Positions 7,424 to 17,510 are shown, counted from the stretch's first letter. The stretch is DNA of 64,000 nt from Chitinophagaceae bacterium T5-Br10_B2g13 (GCA_001564065.1 LKNA01000002.1:1-64000), one strand, 5' to 3'. Notes: generated from the sequence alone by a model not told the origin. Made by a program: numbers and translations.

Positions 7424-9346
7424 TCACCCACCAATTCTTTTCAGCAGCTTCCCTAAAAATTTCCCACCATACACTCTCTCCACGTGATCCATATCAGCAA
7501 TCACAACGAGTTCCTTTCGGCTTCGGGAAAACGCCACATTCAACAGTCGCGGTACACTCAATCCGTTTTTCTCCTCGTCGAGCGGACGAACCGAGTAGTG
7601 TCGTTTGGTACCTCTCTGTTTCTCACCGCTCATCACCGTATCAAAAATAATGTAATCCTTTTCCCGTCCCTGGAAGGTGTGAATGGTTCCCACCTCCACG
7701 TTTCGAATACCGGCTTCATACAGTCGATTCCGAAGATCATAAACCGCACTTCGGAACGGCACAATCACACCGATATCCTCCATGAATATGCCGCGGCCGC
7801 CCATATTTTTCAGCAGTCGTTCAACAACCTCCTGGTGAACCATGTTGATCGGCTTGAATCCCCTCTCGCCGGATTTTTGTTCTAAAAACGGTCCGTACTT
7901 TGAGGTGTTGACCAGGTGAAAGGCACGATCAGAAAGATCCCCAAGCGATTGATCCTGAATCTTGCCTGTTTTTAGCCGGCCTTCGTAAAACACTGTACTG
8001 ATCACATCGGCAAGTGACTCTTCCAGGCGATACTGTGTGTCAAAAAATGCGGTAAACTCGGGATGTTCGTCATGCCATCGGAAAAGTGCTTCAGACGAGT
8101 CCGCTCCGGAAACGGTTGTAAAAATATCTTTCTCCAGAAATTCGCGGGATTTCCGGTCTGAGGTAAGGGCAATCGGGGGAAGCTGCATCGGGTCGCCCAC
8201 AACCACCATGTGCCACTTGGCATGAGCCGCGAGTACCATCATGTAGGGAAGGTTGGCCATCGAACTTTCATCCACAACTACAGCATCAAATTCGAGATCA
8301 TGAAACAAATCAGACGTACAGACCTTTGCGAGCGTTGTAGCAACAAGCTGTTTTTTCCAGAGCTCAGCGCGATCATTCACCTGACTTAGCTCTTCAAGCT
8401 TCGCCTCCAGCTCTTCCAGTCCGCCGGCATCCTTGATTTTCTGCTCAATCAGCTTCATTTCCAGTTCCTGATTGTTGGTCGGCTGCTTGCCGTTTCGCAA
8501 TCGTTTTTCGACAGACTGCAGTGCCTGTTTTCTGCGCTCCATCAAACCGATCCACTCACCGGCCTCCTCCTGCCGTTTTTGAATCGTCTTTTCAAGCTGA
8601 TTCGAAAAGAGAATCGGCTCCAGTTCATCAGCATCCAGTGCGGCCTCGCCAAATCGGGTAATTCTTTGCTGAGGAATCTTCAGCCCAATCTTTTGAACTG
8701 CATCTAATGCACTTAGCAATCCCACATCAACCGCGCGATTGGTATTGGATGCAAAGAGAACTTTTTTTCCGTTCTTCAGGTAGTTAGCGATGATATATCC
8801 GAGCGTTGCCGTTTTACCGGTTCCGGGCGGACCCCAGATAAACGTCGCCCTTCGGTTCATCGACATTCGGATGGCATCTTCCTGTGCTCCATTTCTCATG
8901 CCATCGTGATCCACCTCATCCGGACCGGGAATGGCTTGCCCGTTCGGTTCAAACAGATGCTCAAGCCGATCCAGATCGCTTTTCTTCCTGCCATCCAGCT
9001 TCACGATCTCTGAAAGCGTTCGCTTCAGGATAAAATCGTTCTCCCACTCTACGTGCAGTTCACTGATGGAATCGTCCACATCCTCCGGAAACTGCAGGGT
9101 CACCTCCTTGTCCTCGTAAGACACCGGATGAACGGTCCAGCTCTTCTCCCCGGCCATCGCCTTAATCTCCTCTGCAAACCGGATGGCCGGCTGATGAGAC
9201 TCAAACTTATAATTCACATTTTCTGAGGCGGTTACCTTATCTCTCTTGCCGTCAAACAGCACATCCGATGACGGTTTTTCCCGAACCGTTTCGATTTCAG
9301 ATTCGAGAGCGTTAATGGCTTGGTCGAGTAGTTTTTTTATGTCCAT
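7424..9346 (-). CDS. superfamily 1 AAA/DNA2-NAM7-type helicase
   Basis: This is a likely DNA or RNA helicase of the IGHMBP2/Upf1-like group. The 640-residue protein has an N-terminal region of about 150 residues that may be a small beta-barrel. Walker A follows (GPPGTGKT, 172-179), then a coiled insertion at about 240-330 rich in Glu/Lys/Gln. Walker B is VVVDESS, motif III is VVGDPMQLPP, and the C-terminal RecA domain has TQYRLEE, GTIHTFQGREKD and NVAFSRS. A TTG at 9358 is in frame; the ATG at 9346 is the more likely start. It appears monocistronic, and the exact substrate cannot be deduced. Confidence 0.88.
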   Translation of the reverse strand: MDIKKLLDQAINALESEIETVREKPSSDVLFDGKRDKVTASENVNYKFESHQPAIRFAEEIKAMAGEKSWTVHPVSYEDKEVTLQFPEDVDDSISELHVEWENDFILKRTLSEIVKLDGRKKSDLDRLEHLFEPNGQAIPGPDEVDHDGMRNGAQEDAIRMSMNRRATFIWGPPGTGKTATLGYIIANYLKNGKKVLFASNTNRAVDVGLLSALDAVQKIGLKIPQQRITRFGEAALDADELEPILFSNQLEKTIQKRQEEAGEWIGLMERRKQALQSVEKRLRNGKQPTNNQELEMKLIEQKIKDAGGLEELEAKLEELSQVNDRAELWKKQLVATTLAKVCTSDLFHDLEFDAVVVDESSMANLPYMMVLAAHAKWHMVVVGDPMQLPPIALTSDRKSREFLEKDIFTTVSGADSSEALFRWHDEHPEFTAFFDTQYRLEESLADVISTVFYEGRLKTGKIQDQSLGDLSDRAFHLVNTSKYGPFLEQKSGERGFKPINMVHQEVVERLLKNMGGRGIFMEDIGVIVPFRSAVYDLRNRLYEAGIRNVEVGTIHTFQGREKDYIIFDTVMSGEKQRGTKRHYSVRPLDEEKNGLSVPRLLNVAFSRSRKELVVIADMDHVERVYGGKFLGKLLKRIGG

Positions 9347-9783
9347 TTTTTGAGGCAAAACGCAAAAGTGAAAAGTGAAAAATCTCCCCTAATAAAGGCC
9401 CCGAATTGTCGGGGAGAGGGGTGTATTTAACATATTTACTCCAATTAAAGAGTATCTCTAAGTACCCACGAAAATCGGGCCGCAAGAGCCGCGGATGGTG
9501 ACTTTTTAAAACCAAATAGTAAAAATAATCACTCATTCAATTTAAACCACCCCTAAATCCCCTCCTTGAAAAAGGAGGGGACTTTTTACCCATCTACTAA
9601 TCGGATGATTAGTCAAACTCACAGGTTAATAATTTCGGTTTTATAAACTAATGGTTTTGAGAAGTACAGTCGAGCTTTATTTGCCACCAATATGATCTGC
9701 AATTTTTCACGTTTGGTAAACTCAGAAATCAAACCGAGCCACCCGTACCTTCCTTCTACCCTCTAGCATCTCGCCACCAAAAC
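9347..9783. other. intergenic region with hairpins
   Basis: No credible gene is seen. A GC hairpin with core CCCCGA/TCGGGG and outer CTCCCCT lies at 9383-9420. A 9-bp stem CCCCTCCTT/AAGGAGGGG lies at 9559-9580. A palindrome ACTAATC-GGAT-GATTAGT lies at 9596-9613. The minus-strand open frame at 9312-9536 runs through these repeats and looks spurious. Confidence 0.55.
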
Positions 9784-10677
9784 CTACTGATCCCACATCT
9801 CAGACCGTATCATCTGAGCACTTTTCTCTGAAATGATATACTCCAGCTTCACCCTCTTCATCTCGGAAACTTTCTGCTCCACCAGCCGCGCACTGGCGGG
9901 AGTATAGACAATCAGATCGGTATTTCGTACAAACAACGGAAGGGATTTTCCGTATGTTGCGCCGGCCACAAACGCACCCTCAAAGTTCATGAGCGCTTTC
10001 AGTTCATCGATGATTTTTGAGATGGACTCTTCCTCGGCTGTTACAAGTCCAATCGCTTCAATGCCCGAGCGGTCAACAATGGAGAGAAGCACATCTGCAT
10101 CGTAATGAAAAACCACCGGCAGCAGGCGGATCGTACTGCTGAGTGATCGGAATTCACTTACCAGGTGAATAGGAACGAACAGCGCATCGTATCGCACCAG
10201 TTCATCATAATCATCCGCAGAGAGGGGCACACTTTTCACGCCAATCTGATTTTTGATAGAGTCGGAAAGCAGCTTGGCAAGCTCTTTCGTCTCCCCAACC
10301 GTTGCAATACTTTGAATCCGATCCGGCCACTCCATATAGCTAATCTGCTCTTCAAATATTGCCTCGATCTCTTTTTCATCCAGCCCATAACCGATCAACT
10401 CCTCAAGCAGCCCCTGCATTTTTTCAGTCCCCATCTCTATTCGCTCGGTTTTATCGAGAGAGGTACTCTGGCGATTCACTACAAAGCCGCGACCCTGCTC
10501 AGGCGAAATCAATCCTTCATCGGCCAGCTGATGGTACGCTTTCCGGACGGTGTGAAAACTGGCTCCCAACTGACGGCCCAACTCCCGGGTCGAGGGAAGC
10601 AGCTCCCCCACCTGAAACTGCTTGGTGGCAATCATCAGTCGAATACGGTCGGAGATATGTTTGGCGGAGTGTTTCAT
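9784..10677 (-). CDS. GntR-family transcriptional regulator
   Basis: The N-terminal 70 residues are a GntR winged helix (LPSTRELGRQLGASFHTVRKAYHQL, then DEGLISPEQGRGFVV). The rest (about 225 residues) is not an obvious FCD, UTRA or aminotransferase domain. It reads as two alpha/beta lobes resembling a periplasmic-binding-like fold (LFVPIHLVSEF, IGLVTAEEES, LIVYTPASARLV). The effector is unknown. It is transcribed away from the helicase gap and follows the TonB receptor gene after a terminator, so it need not regulate that gene. Confidence 0.82.
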   Translation of the reverse strand: MKHSAKHISDRIRLMIATKQFQVGELLPSTRELGRQLGASFHTVRKAYHQLADEGLISPEQGRGFVVNRQSTSLDKTERIEMGTEKMQGLLEELIGYGLDEKEIEAIFEEQISYMEWPDRIQSIATVGETKELAKLLSDSIKNQIGVKSVPLSADDYDELVRYDALFVPIHLVSEFRSLSSTIRLLPVVFHYDADVLLSIVDRSGIEAIGLVTAEEESISKIIDELKALMNFEGAFVAGATYGKSLPLFVRNTDLIVYTPASARLVEQKVSEMKRVKLEYIISEKSAQMIRSEMWDQ

Positions 10678-10733
10678 CGAGTGTTAAGGTAGGGTATGTG
10701 ACAGAATCTCGCTAATCGAATCCATCAACAAAT

Positions 10734-10767
10734 AAAAAAGGACAGAGAAATATCCCTGCCCTTTTTC
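10734..10767 (-). terminator. intrinsic terminator after TonB receptor gene
   Basis: On the minus strand, AAAAAGGGCAG pairs with CTGTCCTTTTT with one mismatch, followed by a T-rich tract. It starts 22 bp past the receptor stop codon and separates that gene from the GntR regulator. Confidence 0.7.
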
Positions 10768-10789
10768 CTAACTAGTTGAAGCCTGTTAA

Positions 10790-13207
10790 TTAAAACCTCA
10801 GACCATCCAGTTTGTATGTCAGCGACAACCAAACCAGCCTTTCTCTAACGGGCGCTCCCAGTACAGGAATACGTTCGTTATTGAACACGTTTGAAGCACT
10901 AACCTTTGCTGATAAACCTGTATTTGGTATTTGATATCCTGCAGTCACATCGGTTACAAAACGGGAAGGCACCTCTCCATCAGGCAAAAGCAGTTCACTG
11001 TTCCAGTAGCCGGATCGGAATTCATACGCTGAATTCCATCTGCTGCTGATATTCAGGAATGAACCCTGCCCAAACAGATCACCAAAGGTAATACCTCCCT
11101 TAACCTTCGTTTCAGGAACGTTCAGAAGAAATTCATCTCCGCTTTCACTTTCAAAGTTAACTCTCTCAATCAGAGAAACACTGAATGATGCATTAATGGC
11201 ATCGGTGAAGTAGTAATTCAACCCGAAATCCAATCCTCTAACTTCAGCTTCACCAAAGTTGAAATAGGTAAGAAGTCCGGTAAAATCTGCCTGATCCAGC
11301 ATGATCTGGTTTCCATTCGCGTCATAAGGTATTTCTGTAAATCCATCTGCAACGGTGGTCAGAGGGCTGATAAAGTCGGTGTACCAAGAATAATATCCAA
11401 CTACATCAACAAACAGTTTATTACCAAAGACTCCCTTGTAACCCAATTCAAAGGTGTTTACCTCTTCGGGTACAAGCGCCCGGATATCCCGTATGGTTTC
11501 TCCTCCCGGATTTCTGATTTCAAATCCATCGATATTGCCCTCAGCAAGCAGATAGTAGCCCGGAACTGCGGCAGTTAAGTCAATCGGAATGTATGCGAAG
11601 CTCTCAATTACAGATGGACTCTTGAACGCCCGGTTGTATGTGGCACGTACATTGTGACCGCGCGCCACAGTATAAACTAAAGCAGCTTTAGGGCTGAACT
11701 GATCCTCGTAATTGCTGTGAGTGTCATACCGCCCCGCAACAACGGCTCGCATTTTGTCGTCCATAAAACGGTAGTCAAGCTGTAAATACCCTCCAAACTC
11801 TTCCATATCCAAATCACGGCCAACTGCATCTGCCAAGAAAGTTCCTTCCGAATTTGGGGTATAATTGCGGTACTGCAGACCTGTGACATACTCTACTCCG
11901 CCAATCACATTTCTATACTGAACTTCGGTATCCACAACCTGACCCTTATCGGTAAATCCAAATGCATCGCGCAGTGCTTCGTAGTTAATATCATCAAGAG
12001 AAGCACCGCCATCCACCTGAGCCTGAACAGCCGGAACAACCTGGTTTAACTGATAGGTATCGCCGGCATCATTCTCTGTTCGGCTAATCTGTGCATACCA
12101 GTTTGGATGACTAATCTGAAACTGCTGATAGTTCACCTGCCAGTCGCGGATGTGGTTTCTTCCGTTATTAGTTAACCCGAAATTGGTATTTTCTGACCAG
12201 CCGGCCGCTCCTTTAAGTTCCCAGTCTCCCAATCGATAATAGAGAGCACCATCCACTTTATCGGATGAAACGGAGTAGTCATCAATTACGTCCGCTTCAA
12301 ATACAGTGGAAGCCCCGTAAAAATGGGTATTATCTTCGCGGCGTGGTTCAAAGTCGTCAGCTCGCAGGTGCTGACCGGTTATTTTCCATCCAAAATTGTC
12401 GTTAACCGTTCCGGCAACTCTGTAAGTAGCATCAAACAGGCTTTGCTGGCCGCCACGCAGAGAAATGCCAACTCCAGATTCATCCCACGGATCTTTGGTA
12501 AGCACATTCACTACTCCGGTATGTGCATTCGGGCCATAGAGTGCCGAGGCCGGCCCCAATACCACCTCTATTCCCTTCAAATCCAGATCTGAGTTTGGCA
12601 GAAAGTTACCCTGTGGCAATCCGGTTCCGGGCAATTGAGCCATCCGCCCGTCAACCATCTGGAGTAACCTTGTATTAAAGTGACTCGCAAAACCGCGAGC
12701 TGAAATTCCCTGAGCGTTGATTCCCGCATCAACAAAATCCACACCCTTCAGATTTGCCAGCGCCTGATAAAATGTGCCGCCACCCGTCTGATCCAGATTC
12801 TCAGCTGTAACTGTTTCAATCGACATCGGCGCATCAAGCAGTTTCTCAGGCCTTCTTGAACCTGTTACTACCAGCTCTTCGCTGCGAAGTACCGTTTGCC
12901 TCAGTTCAACATCGACTCTTAATGTCTCACCGGCCCGAACCTCCACTGGCTGAGTGTATTCCTCAAATCCTAAAAATGTAACCCGAAGCGTGTAGCTTCC
13001 CGCGGGTACATTCGAAATTCTGTAATTTCCATCTGCATCGGAGGCTGTACCGTAACTGGTGCCTCTCAATACTAAATTCACACCTGCAAGCGCTTCCATA
13101 TCTTGAGCACCAAAAACCTGACCCTCAATATTTCCGGTGTTTTGCGCTTGTATGGTAGTACCTGCCGCTAGGCTCAAAAACAAAAGTAGTGTAACGATTC
13201 GGCTCAT
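10790..13207 (-). CDS. TonB-dependent outer-membrane receptor
   Basis: This protein imports a bulky or scarce ligand across the outer membrane using TonB energy. The 805-residue protein has a signal peptide (about 1-21, ending IQAQ). A CarboxypepD_reg-like beta-sandwich follows at about 26-110 (IEGQVFGAQDMEALAGVNLV, DADGNYRI). The plug spans about 120-235, with LVVTGSRRPEKLLDAPMSI and GPASALYGPNAHTGVVNVLT. The 22-strand barrel ends with the expected terminal Phe. No SusD partner is present. A palindrome, TTTGAAA-AG-TTTCAAA, lies 64 bp upstream of the ATG and is shared with the neighbouring operon and regulator. This ties the receptor to that regulon. The substrate is unknown. Confidence 0.9.
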   Translation of the reverse strand: MSRIVTLLLFLSLAAGTTIQAQNTGNIEGQVFGAQDMEALAGVNLVLRGTSYGTASDADGNYRISNVPAGSYTLRVTFLGFEEYTQPVEVRAGETLRVDVELRQTVLRSEELVVTGSRRPEKLLDAPMSIETVTAENLDQTGGGTFYQALANLKGVDFVDAGINAQGISARGFASHFNTRLLQMVDGRMAQLPGTGLPQGNFLPNSDLDLKGIEVVLGPASALYGPNAHTGVVNVLTKDPWDESGVGISLRGGQQSLFDATYRVAGTVNDNFGWKITGQHLRADDFEPRREDNTHFYGASTVFEADVIDDYSVSSDKVDGALYYRLGDWELKGAAGWSENTNFGLTNNGRNHIRDWQVNYQQFQISHPNWYAQISRTENDAGDTYQLNQVVPAVQAQVDGGASLDDINYEALRDAFGFTDKGQVVDTEVQYRNVIGGVEYVTGLQYRNYTPNSEGTFLADAVGRDLDMEEFGGYLQLDYRFMDDKMRAVVAGRYDTHSNYEDQFSPKAALVYTVARGHNVRATYNRAFKSPSVIESFAYIPIDLTAAVPGYYLLAEGNIDGFEIRNPGGETIRDIRALVPEEVNTFELGYKGVFGNKLFVDVVGYYSWYTDFISPLTTVADGFTEIPYDANGNQIMLDQADFTGLLTYFNFGEAEVRGLDFGLNYYFTDAINASFSVSLIERVNFESESGDEFLLNVPETKVKGGITFGDLFGQGSFLNISSRWNSAYEFRSGYWNSELLLPDGEVPSRFVTDVTAGYQIPNTGLSAKVSASNVFNNERIPVLGAPVRERLVWLSLTYKLDGLRF

Positions 13208-13270
13208 AATGATCCCGATTTAACTTGGTTATTGTTTAACTGCACATTTTTAAAAATTTGACCTATTTAT

Positions 13271-13290
13271 CGTTTGAAAAGTTTCAAACG
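13271..13290. promoter_or_regulatory. putative GbsR-type operator O1
   Basis: CGTTTGAAA-AG-TTTCAAACG has perfect 9-bp arms and a 2-nt spacer, and lies 64 bp upstream of the TonB receptor start. Its core TTTGAAA-N2-TTTCAAA recurs at 20261-20276 and 20842-20857. On the transcribed strand it is preceded by TAACG, so it may overlap a promoter box. Confidence 0.65.
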
Positions 13291-13333
13291 TTAGTAATAA
13301 TATATTCGCCCGGCATCAGTTTGTCAAAAAAAA

Positions 13334-14398
13334 TCATTTCACCTTAAATAAAAATTGCTTTACTGTGCTATATACGTGTCCCGGGTTTTCAAGAAAAGGA
13401 GAGTGGCCCACGCCTTTCACCACTTCCGACTCCACTTCGCCGCCATATTTCTCGAGAGCATAGTTGATCTGATCAATCATCGGCTGTGGCGGGTACAGGT
13501 TTTCACCCGGCCATTCATCCCGATATCCGATCTTACCCTGATACCCCGGATCAGACAGCGATTGATTGGAAATGATTTGATCCTCATCTCCATGAAGCCA
13601 AAGGATAGGGGGCTTATACTCTGACAAGCTTAAATCAGAAACCACATCCCGGTTATATTTTGGAGATAGTGCGTTTACAGGTCCAAATTTTCCGGGAGCA
13701 ACATATGGCCAGTACTTCGAATCCGTATAATCTCCCGGGTATTGCTCCCCGCCACAGTGCATCTGAAGCATGGATTGAAGGATTACCTCTTCCCGATCCG
13801 ATGTGAAGTTCTCCTTCCAGAATAGTCGATTCATTACAGCACGCGGAGAAAACATCGGATCGGCTGTATCTTTCAATCCTTTCTTCAAATTTTTTGCAAA
13901 CTCTTTGTTAACCACTCCCGCACCGGAACCTGAGTAGTCCGGGTTGTTTGGTTTGCCATCTCTGCCGTGAATTCCTCCAAAACCAAATGGAGGACCCGGT
14001 GCAATCAGCACCACAGACTTTATCAACTCTTTCAGATTGGGAATTGCGCTCCAGCAGATCCATCCGCCCAGTGAGTGGCCAATTAAATCTGCCTGAGAAA
14101 TATTCATTCGCTGAACGAAAGCTTTGAGATCATCCACCCAGTCCATCGCTCCCCTCAAGGCGTTGATTTTTTCAGACTGATCCGTCAATCCATACCCTCT
14201 CAAATCGGGTGCGAGGCAGAAGAAACTTTCACTGAAAGCCAGCATCATCTCTTCCCAGATCACAGATGAACATGCATTGCCGTGAAGAAAAATAATTGCC
14301 CGGTTTTCCGGACTCCCTGCGGTCAGATAGTGAGTTCTGAGTCGATCTGTATCAACATATTGCGACTTTATTCCATCTAAATGTTCGATTTGGTTCAC
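13334..14398 (-). CDS. cytoplasmic alpha/beta hydrolase
   Basis: The 354-residue protein has an alpha/beta hydrolase fold with the oxyanion loop FLHGNACSS. The nucleophile elbow is GHSLGG (Ser109), an acidic residue lies in LHGDEDQI, and the catalytic base is His332 in GVGHSPF. A long cap region (about 135-250) with many Gly/Pro/Tyr residues separates the core halves. There is no signal peptide, so it acts in the cytoplasm. Its start overlaps the end of the acyl ligase gene by 4 bp, so the two are translationally coupled. It may hydrolyse an ester, thioester or lactone made or used by the ligase; this is inference from context. Confidence 0.85.
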   Translation of the reverse strand: MNQIEHLDGIKSQYVDTDRLRTHYLTAGSPENRAIIFLHGNACSSVIWEEMMLAFSESFFCLAPDLRGYGLTDQSEKINALRGAMDWVDDLKAFVQRMNISQADLIGHSLGGWICWSAIPNLKELIKSVVLIAPGPPFGFGGIHGRDGKPNNPDYSGSGAGVVNKEFAKNLKKGLKDTADPMFSPRAVMNRLFWKENFTSDREEVILQSMLQMHCGGEQYPGDYTDSKYWPYVAPGKFGPVNALSPKYNRDVVSDLSLSEYKPPILWLHGDEDQIISNQSLSDPGYQGKIGYRDEWPGENLYPPQPMIDQINYALEKYGGEVESEVVKGVGHSPFLENPGHVYSTVKQFLFKVK

Positions 14399-15918
14399 TT
14401 CGCCCCGGATTTATGCTGATGGAATAACTCAACCAATGATTTCTTCTGAATTTTATTGGAATGGCCCAGCGGCAGTTCATCCATAAAGATTACGTGGCCC
14501 GGACATTGGAACCCTGCCAGGTACTCTCTGCAATACCCGATCAACTCATCAGGCTCCATGGAATTATTCTCTTTAAGCACAACAAAAGCGCACCCTGTCT
14601 CTCCCCACTTTTCATCCGGGACTCCAACCACAGCAACCTGCGAAACCTTCGGATGCTCATATATCACATTCTCCACCTGAACGGGATATACATTTTCGCC
14701 TCCGCTTATGTACATCTCTTTTTTGCGGCCTACAATGTAGAAGTATCCCTCTTCATCCTTTCTGAACAGATCACCGGTTTTTACCCAGCCCTCTTCCAGC
14801 GTCTCATTTGTAGCCTCCGGGTTATTCCAGTACCCGCTAAACAAGTGCGGCCCTTTCATCCAAAGCTCACCAACTTCGCCCTGCCCCACTTCTCTCCCAT
14901 CCTCCATCAGCTTTACATCGATATGAAAATTTGGAAATCCTACCGAGCCCTCTTTACGAATAGCGTCTTCACTCGGAAGAGAGTAACAGTTCGGTCCGGC
15001 TTCTGTTAGTCCATATCCCTGACGAATCGGAATATTTACGTCCTGATATTTTTTGATGACCGGAATCGGGCAGGCTTCCCCGCCACAAATAGAATATCTG
15101 ACGGACGAAAAATCGGTTTGATCAAAAACGTTTTCATCCATCATCATCTTTAGCATGGTGGGTATACCGAACAGAATAGTGACCTTCTCCTGCTCAATCA
15201 GTTTTAGTGACTCAACGGGATCGAACTCGGGCTGCAGAACCACTTTCCCGCCATGATGCATCAACGGTGTAAAGAGAACATGCCATCCTCCCGTGTGGTA
15301 GAACGGTGTATTCACAATCGAGCAGTCAGCCGACGTGAGCTTCAGACTCACCTCCGTATTAATGGAGTTCCAGTGTATCTGCTTCCAGGAGATCATAGCG
15401 CCTTTAGACTTGCCTGTGGTTCCCGATGTATACAGAATCATTGCCGTTTCATTCTCATCAGCACTATGGATATTTGGTGCCGGTTGATTCTCTTCCACAA
15501 TACGTTTTACGGAGTTTTCATCACCATCCAAAGATAAAATCTCTTTAACGGCTTCTTTGGTTTTCAGTGCCTGTGCCATATCCGCATACTCCCGGGAAAA
15601 AATCAAAAGGGAAGGTGTACAGTCATCAATCAAATCCTTTATGGCAGGTTCAGGCAGTCGGAAATTATAGGGAACCAAAATCAAACCAAGCTTACCGCAG
15701 GCAAAATAGAGATCGATCATCTCCATGCAGTTTTTTGAGATCACCCCGAGTCGATCACCGGCTTTTAAATTAAATCGGTTTTGTAGTATGTAGGCTAAAT
15801 TATTGGCTCTTCGGTTCAGGTCGCCGTAGGTAAACCTCCGGTCATGTTGCACGTCTACAATCGCTTCCTTGTCCGGAGTATATCGTTCTCTTTTTGTAAG
15901 CCAGTCATTGTAATGCAT
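14395..15918 (-). CDS. AMP-forming acyl-CoA synthetase (ANL superfamily)
   Basis: ANL ligases activate a carboxylate as acyl-AMP and transfer it, usually to CoA. At 507 residues it has the P-loop YTSGTTGKSKG (163-173), the A5 motif QGYGLTEAGP, WVKTGDL and the hinge region GRKKEMYISGGENVYPVQVE. The C-terminal lysine motif is LGHSNKIQKKSL, where the usual Gly before the lysine is Asn. The sequence resembles medium- or long-chain and aryl acyl-CoA ligases, and the acid cannot be specified. It lies 6 bp downstream of the symporter gene in the same operon, which suggests that it activates the imported acid. Confidence 0.9.
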   Translation of the reverse strand: MHYNDWLTKRERYTPDKEAIVDVQHDRRFTYGDLNRRANNLAYILQNRFNLKAGDRLGVISKNCMEMIDLYFACGKLGLILVPYNFRLPEPAIKDLIDDCTPSLLIFSREYADMAQALKTKEAVKEILSLDGDENSVKRIVEENQPAPNIHSADENETAMILYTSGTTGKSKGAMISWKQIHWNSINTEVSLKLTSADCSIVNTPFYHTGGWHVLFTPLMHHGGKVVLQPEFDPVESLKLIEQEKVTILFGIPTMLKMMMDENVFDQTDFSSVRYSICGGEACPIPVIKKYQDVNIPIRQGYGLTEAGPNCYSLPSEDAIRKEGSVGFPNFHIDVKLMEDGREVGQGEVGELWMKGPHLFSGYWNNPEATNETLEEGWVKTGDLFRKDEEGYFYIVGRKKEMYISGGENVYPVQVENVIYEHPKVSQVAVVGVPDEKWGETGCAFVVLKENNSMEPDELIGYCREYLAGFQCPGHVIFMDELPLGHSNKIQKKSLVELFHQHKSGAK

Positions 15919-15924
15919 ATCAAC

Positions 15925-17472
15925 CTACCCTGTTTGTTTTGACAATTCTTTACCTCTCAGCTCAATGCGCCCGTTTTTCATGCGATATACGGCAAACCCA
16001 ATAGCTACCCCGGTCAGAATGGCCACGGCAGCAGCTACGCCGGGATTTTCGCCCGTGGCTTTTGAAAAGGGAACCGGAAGCATGGCATAATACATCGTAA
16101 AGTGTACAATCACTGCAGAAACCGATGCCAGAATTGCCGACAGCTTAGGTACATTTTTGAAAAACATACCAAGCAGAATGGGAGTAAAGGCAGCGGAGAA
16201 GTACGCGTACACTCCGTTCTGAGCAAAAATCCCCACACTTAGTTTAGGTTCCACTATTTGTCCCCACGACAGATAAACCGTAATCACGGCCATGGCAGCA
16301 ATCACAATCCGATTCCATATCAGCTGAGGAGGCAAACCGAACAGATCTTTTTTAAAAATTTTATTACCGGCAAGAGGTCTTAATATATCATTGGTTATTG
16401 ATGTTGATAGTGACTGGATCAAACTTTCCAGCGTGGATATTCCGGCCGAAATTAGCCCCATAACCACAATAAGGGCTACAATAACAGGAAACTCACTCAC
16501 TACATAAGCAGATACGATATTATCCATCGGCAACGGCTCACCGGCAATCATTAAATCAGGAAATCGAATTCTGGCAAACAGACCGGCAATCACAACTAAA
16601 AAGAAGAGAAACTGAGCAGCACATCCCACCAGCAGATATCTGTTAACATCTTCATCCCTCTTTAGCAGAAGTGACTTGGTTAAAATATGTGGCTGACAGA
16701 TAATTGCAATGCCTACCACAATCTGTGCAAAAATAATCTCAAAGTAGTCCCGGAACAGAAAGCTGTCGTCGTTCGTGGTTTGCGTCAATTTTGGATCGAT
16801 CGCATTGAGTTTATCAATAAACCCATGAACTCCCTCGCGGAAGTGGTCATAACCCGATCCCAGCAGGATAAATGCAACAATCACCATCAGCAGAGCCTGA
16901 ACGGTGTTGGTGTAAACCATCGAATTCGCTCCGCCGAACATCATATAACCGAAGATGAATATCACAATTCCCAAAAGTGTGTAAAACTCGGGGATGTTCA
17001 GTGTACTGGAGAGCACCTTCGTTAATCCAACGCAGATCAGCACAATGAACGTGATCAGCAGAAGAGAAAGAAAACCGAAAAATATTCCATACCCCTCACT
17101 CTTGTACATCGTCTTCATCCACTCTGCCATACTGAGGGCTTTTGTTGTCTTTCCGTGGCGCCGGAAACCTTTTGTGAGCAATACCAAAGAGACCAGGGCG
17201 GCAAGCGGCAACGCAAATGCCATGGAAATCACCCCGCTGAATCCATACAGAGCCACAAAACCGGGGTTGATAATAAACGTAGCCGCACTGGTAATGGATG
17301 CAGCCAGAGATAAGCCAACGGCTGCCGGAGAAAAAAGCACATTCCCTAAAGCGTAATCTTTTATATCCTTGGTTTTACCGGCACCACGTATCACAAAATA
17401 GAGAATGGTGATTACATACACTGCAATCAAAATCCACCCTCCGGTTACCATCTGTTGAGATGCCAGTTCCAT
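15925..17472 (-). CDS. sodium:solute symporter (SSS family)
   Basis: The 515-residue inner-membrane protein has about 13 hydrophobic segments in the SSS pattern. The first helix is followed by DYALGNVLFSPAAVGLSLAA, and a conserved Ser/Ala/Thr-rich second helix reads SITSAATFIINPG. Later segments include GGANSMVYTNTVQ and SAGISTLESLIQSLS. SSS members take up sugars, amino acids, carboxylates or vitamins with Na+. Its place between a KAS III-like gene and an acyl ligase suggests a carboxylic acid substrate, but this is inference. The gene has ordinary length and no disruption. Confidence 0.9.
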   Translation of the reverse strand: MELASQQMVTGGWILIAVYVITILYFVIRGAGKTKDIKDYALGNVLFSPAAVGLSLAASITSAATFIINPGFVALYGFSGVISMAFALPLAALVSLVLLTKGFRRHGKTTKALSMAEWMKTMYKSEGYGIFFGFLSLLLITFIVLICVGLTKVLSSTLNIPEFYTLLGIVIFIFGYMMFGGANSMVYTNTVQALLMVIVAFILLGSGYDHFREGVHGFIDKLNAIDPKLTQTTNDDSFLFRDYFEIIFAQIVVGIAIICQPHILTKSLLLKRDEDVNRYLLVGCAAQFLFFLVVIAGLFARIRFPDLMIAGEPLPMDNIVSAYVVSEFPVIVALIVVMGLISAGISTLESLIQSLSTSITNDILRPLAGNKIFKKDLFGLPPQLIWNRIVIAAMAVITVYLSWGQIVEPKLSVGIFAQNGVYAYFSAAFTPILLGMFFKNVPKLSAILASVSAVIVHFTMYYAMLPVPFSKATGENPGVAAAVAILTGVAIGFAVYRMKNGRIELRGKELSKQTG

Positions 17473-17510
17473 AAATATTAATTTTCTGTTTCTGTATTCA
17501 TCTTACATTT

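Noticed and set aside
9312-9536. 74-residue minus-strand frame upstream of the helicase
   Set aside because: It runs through dispersed hairpins and overlaps the helicase start; composition is not protein-like.
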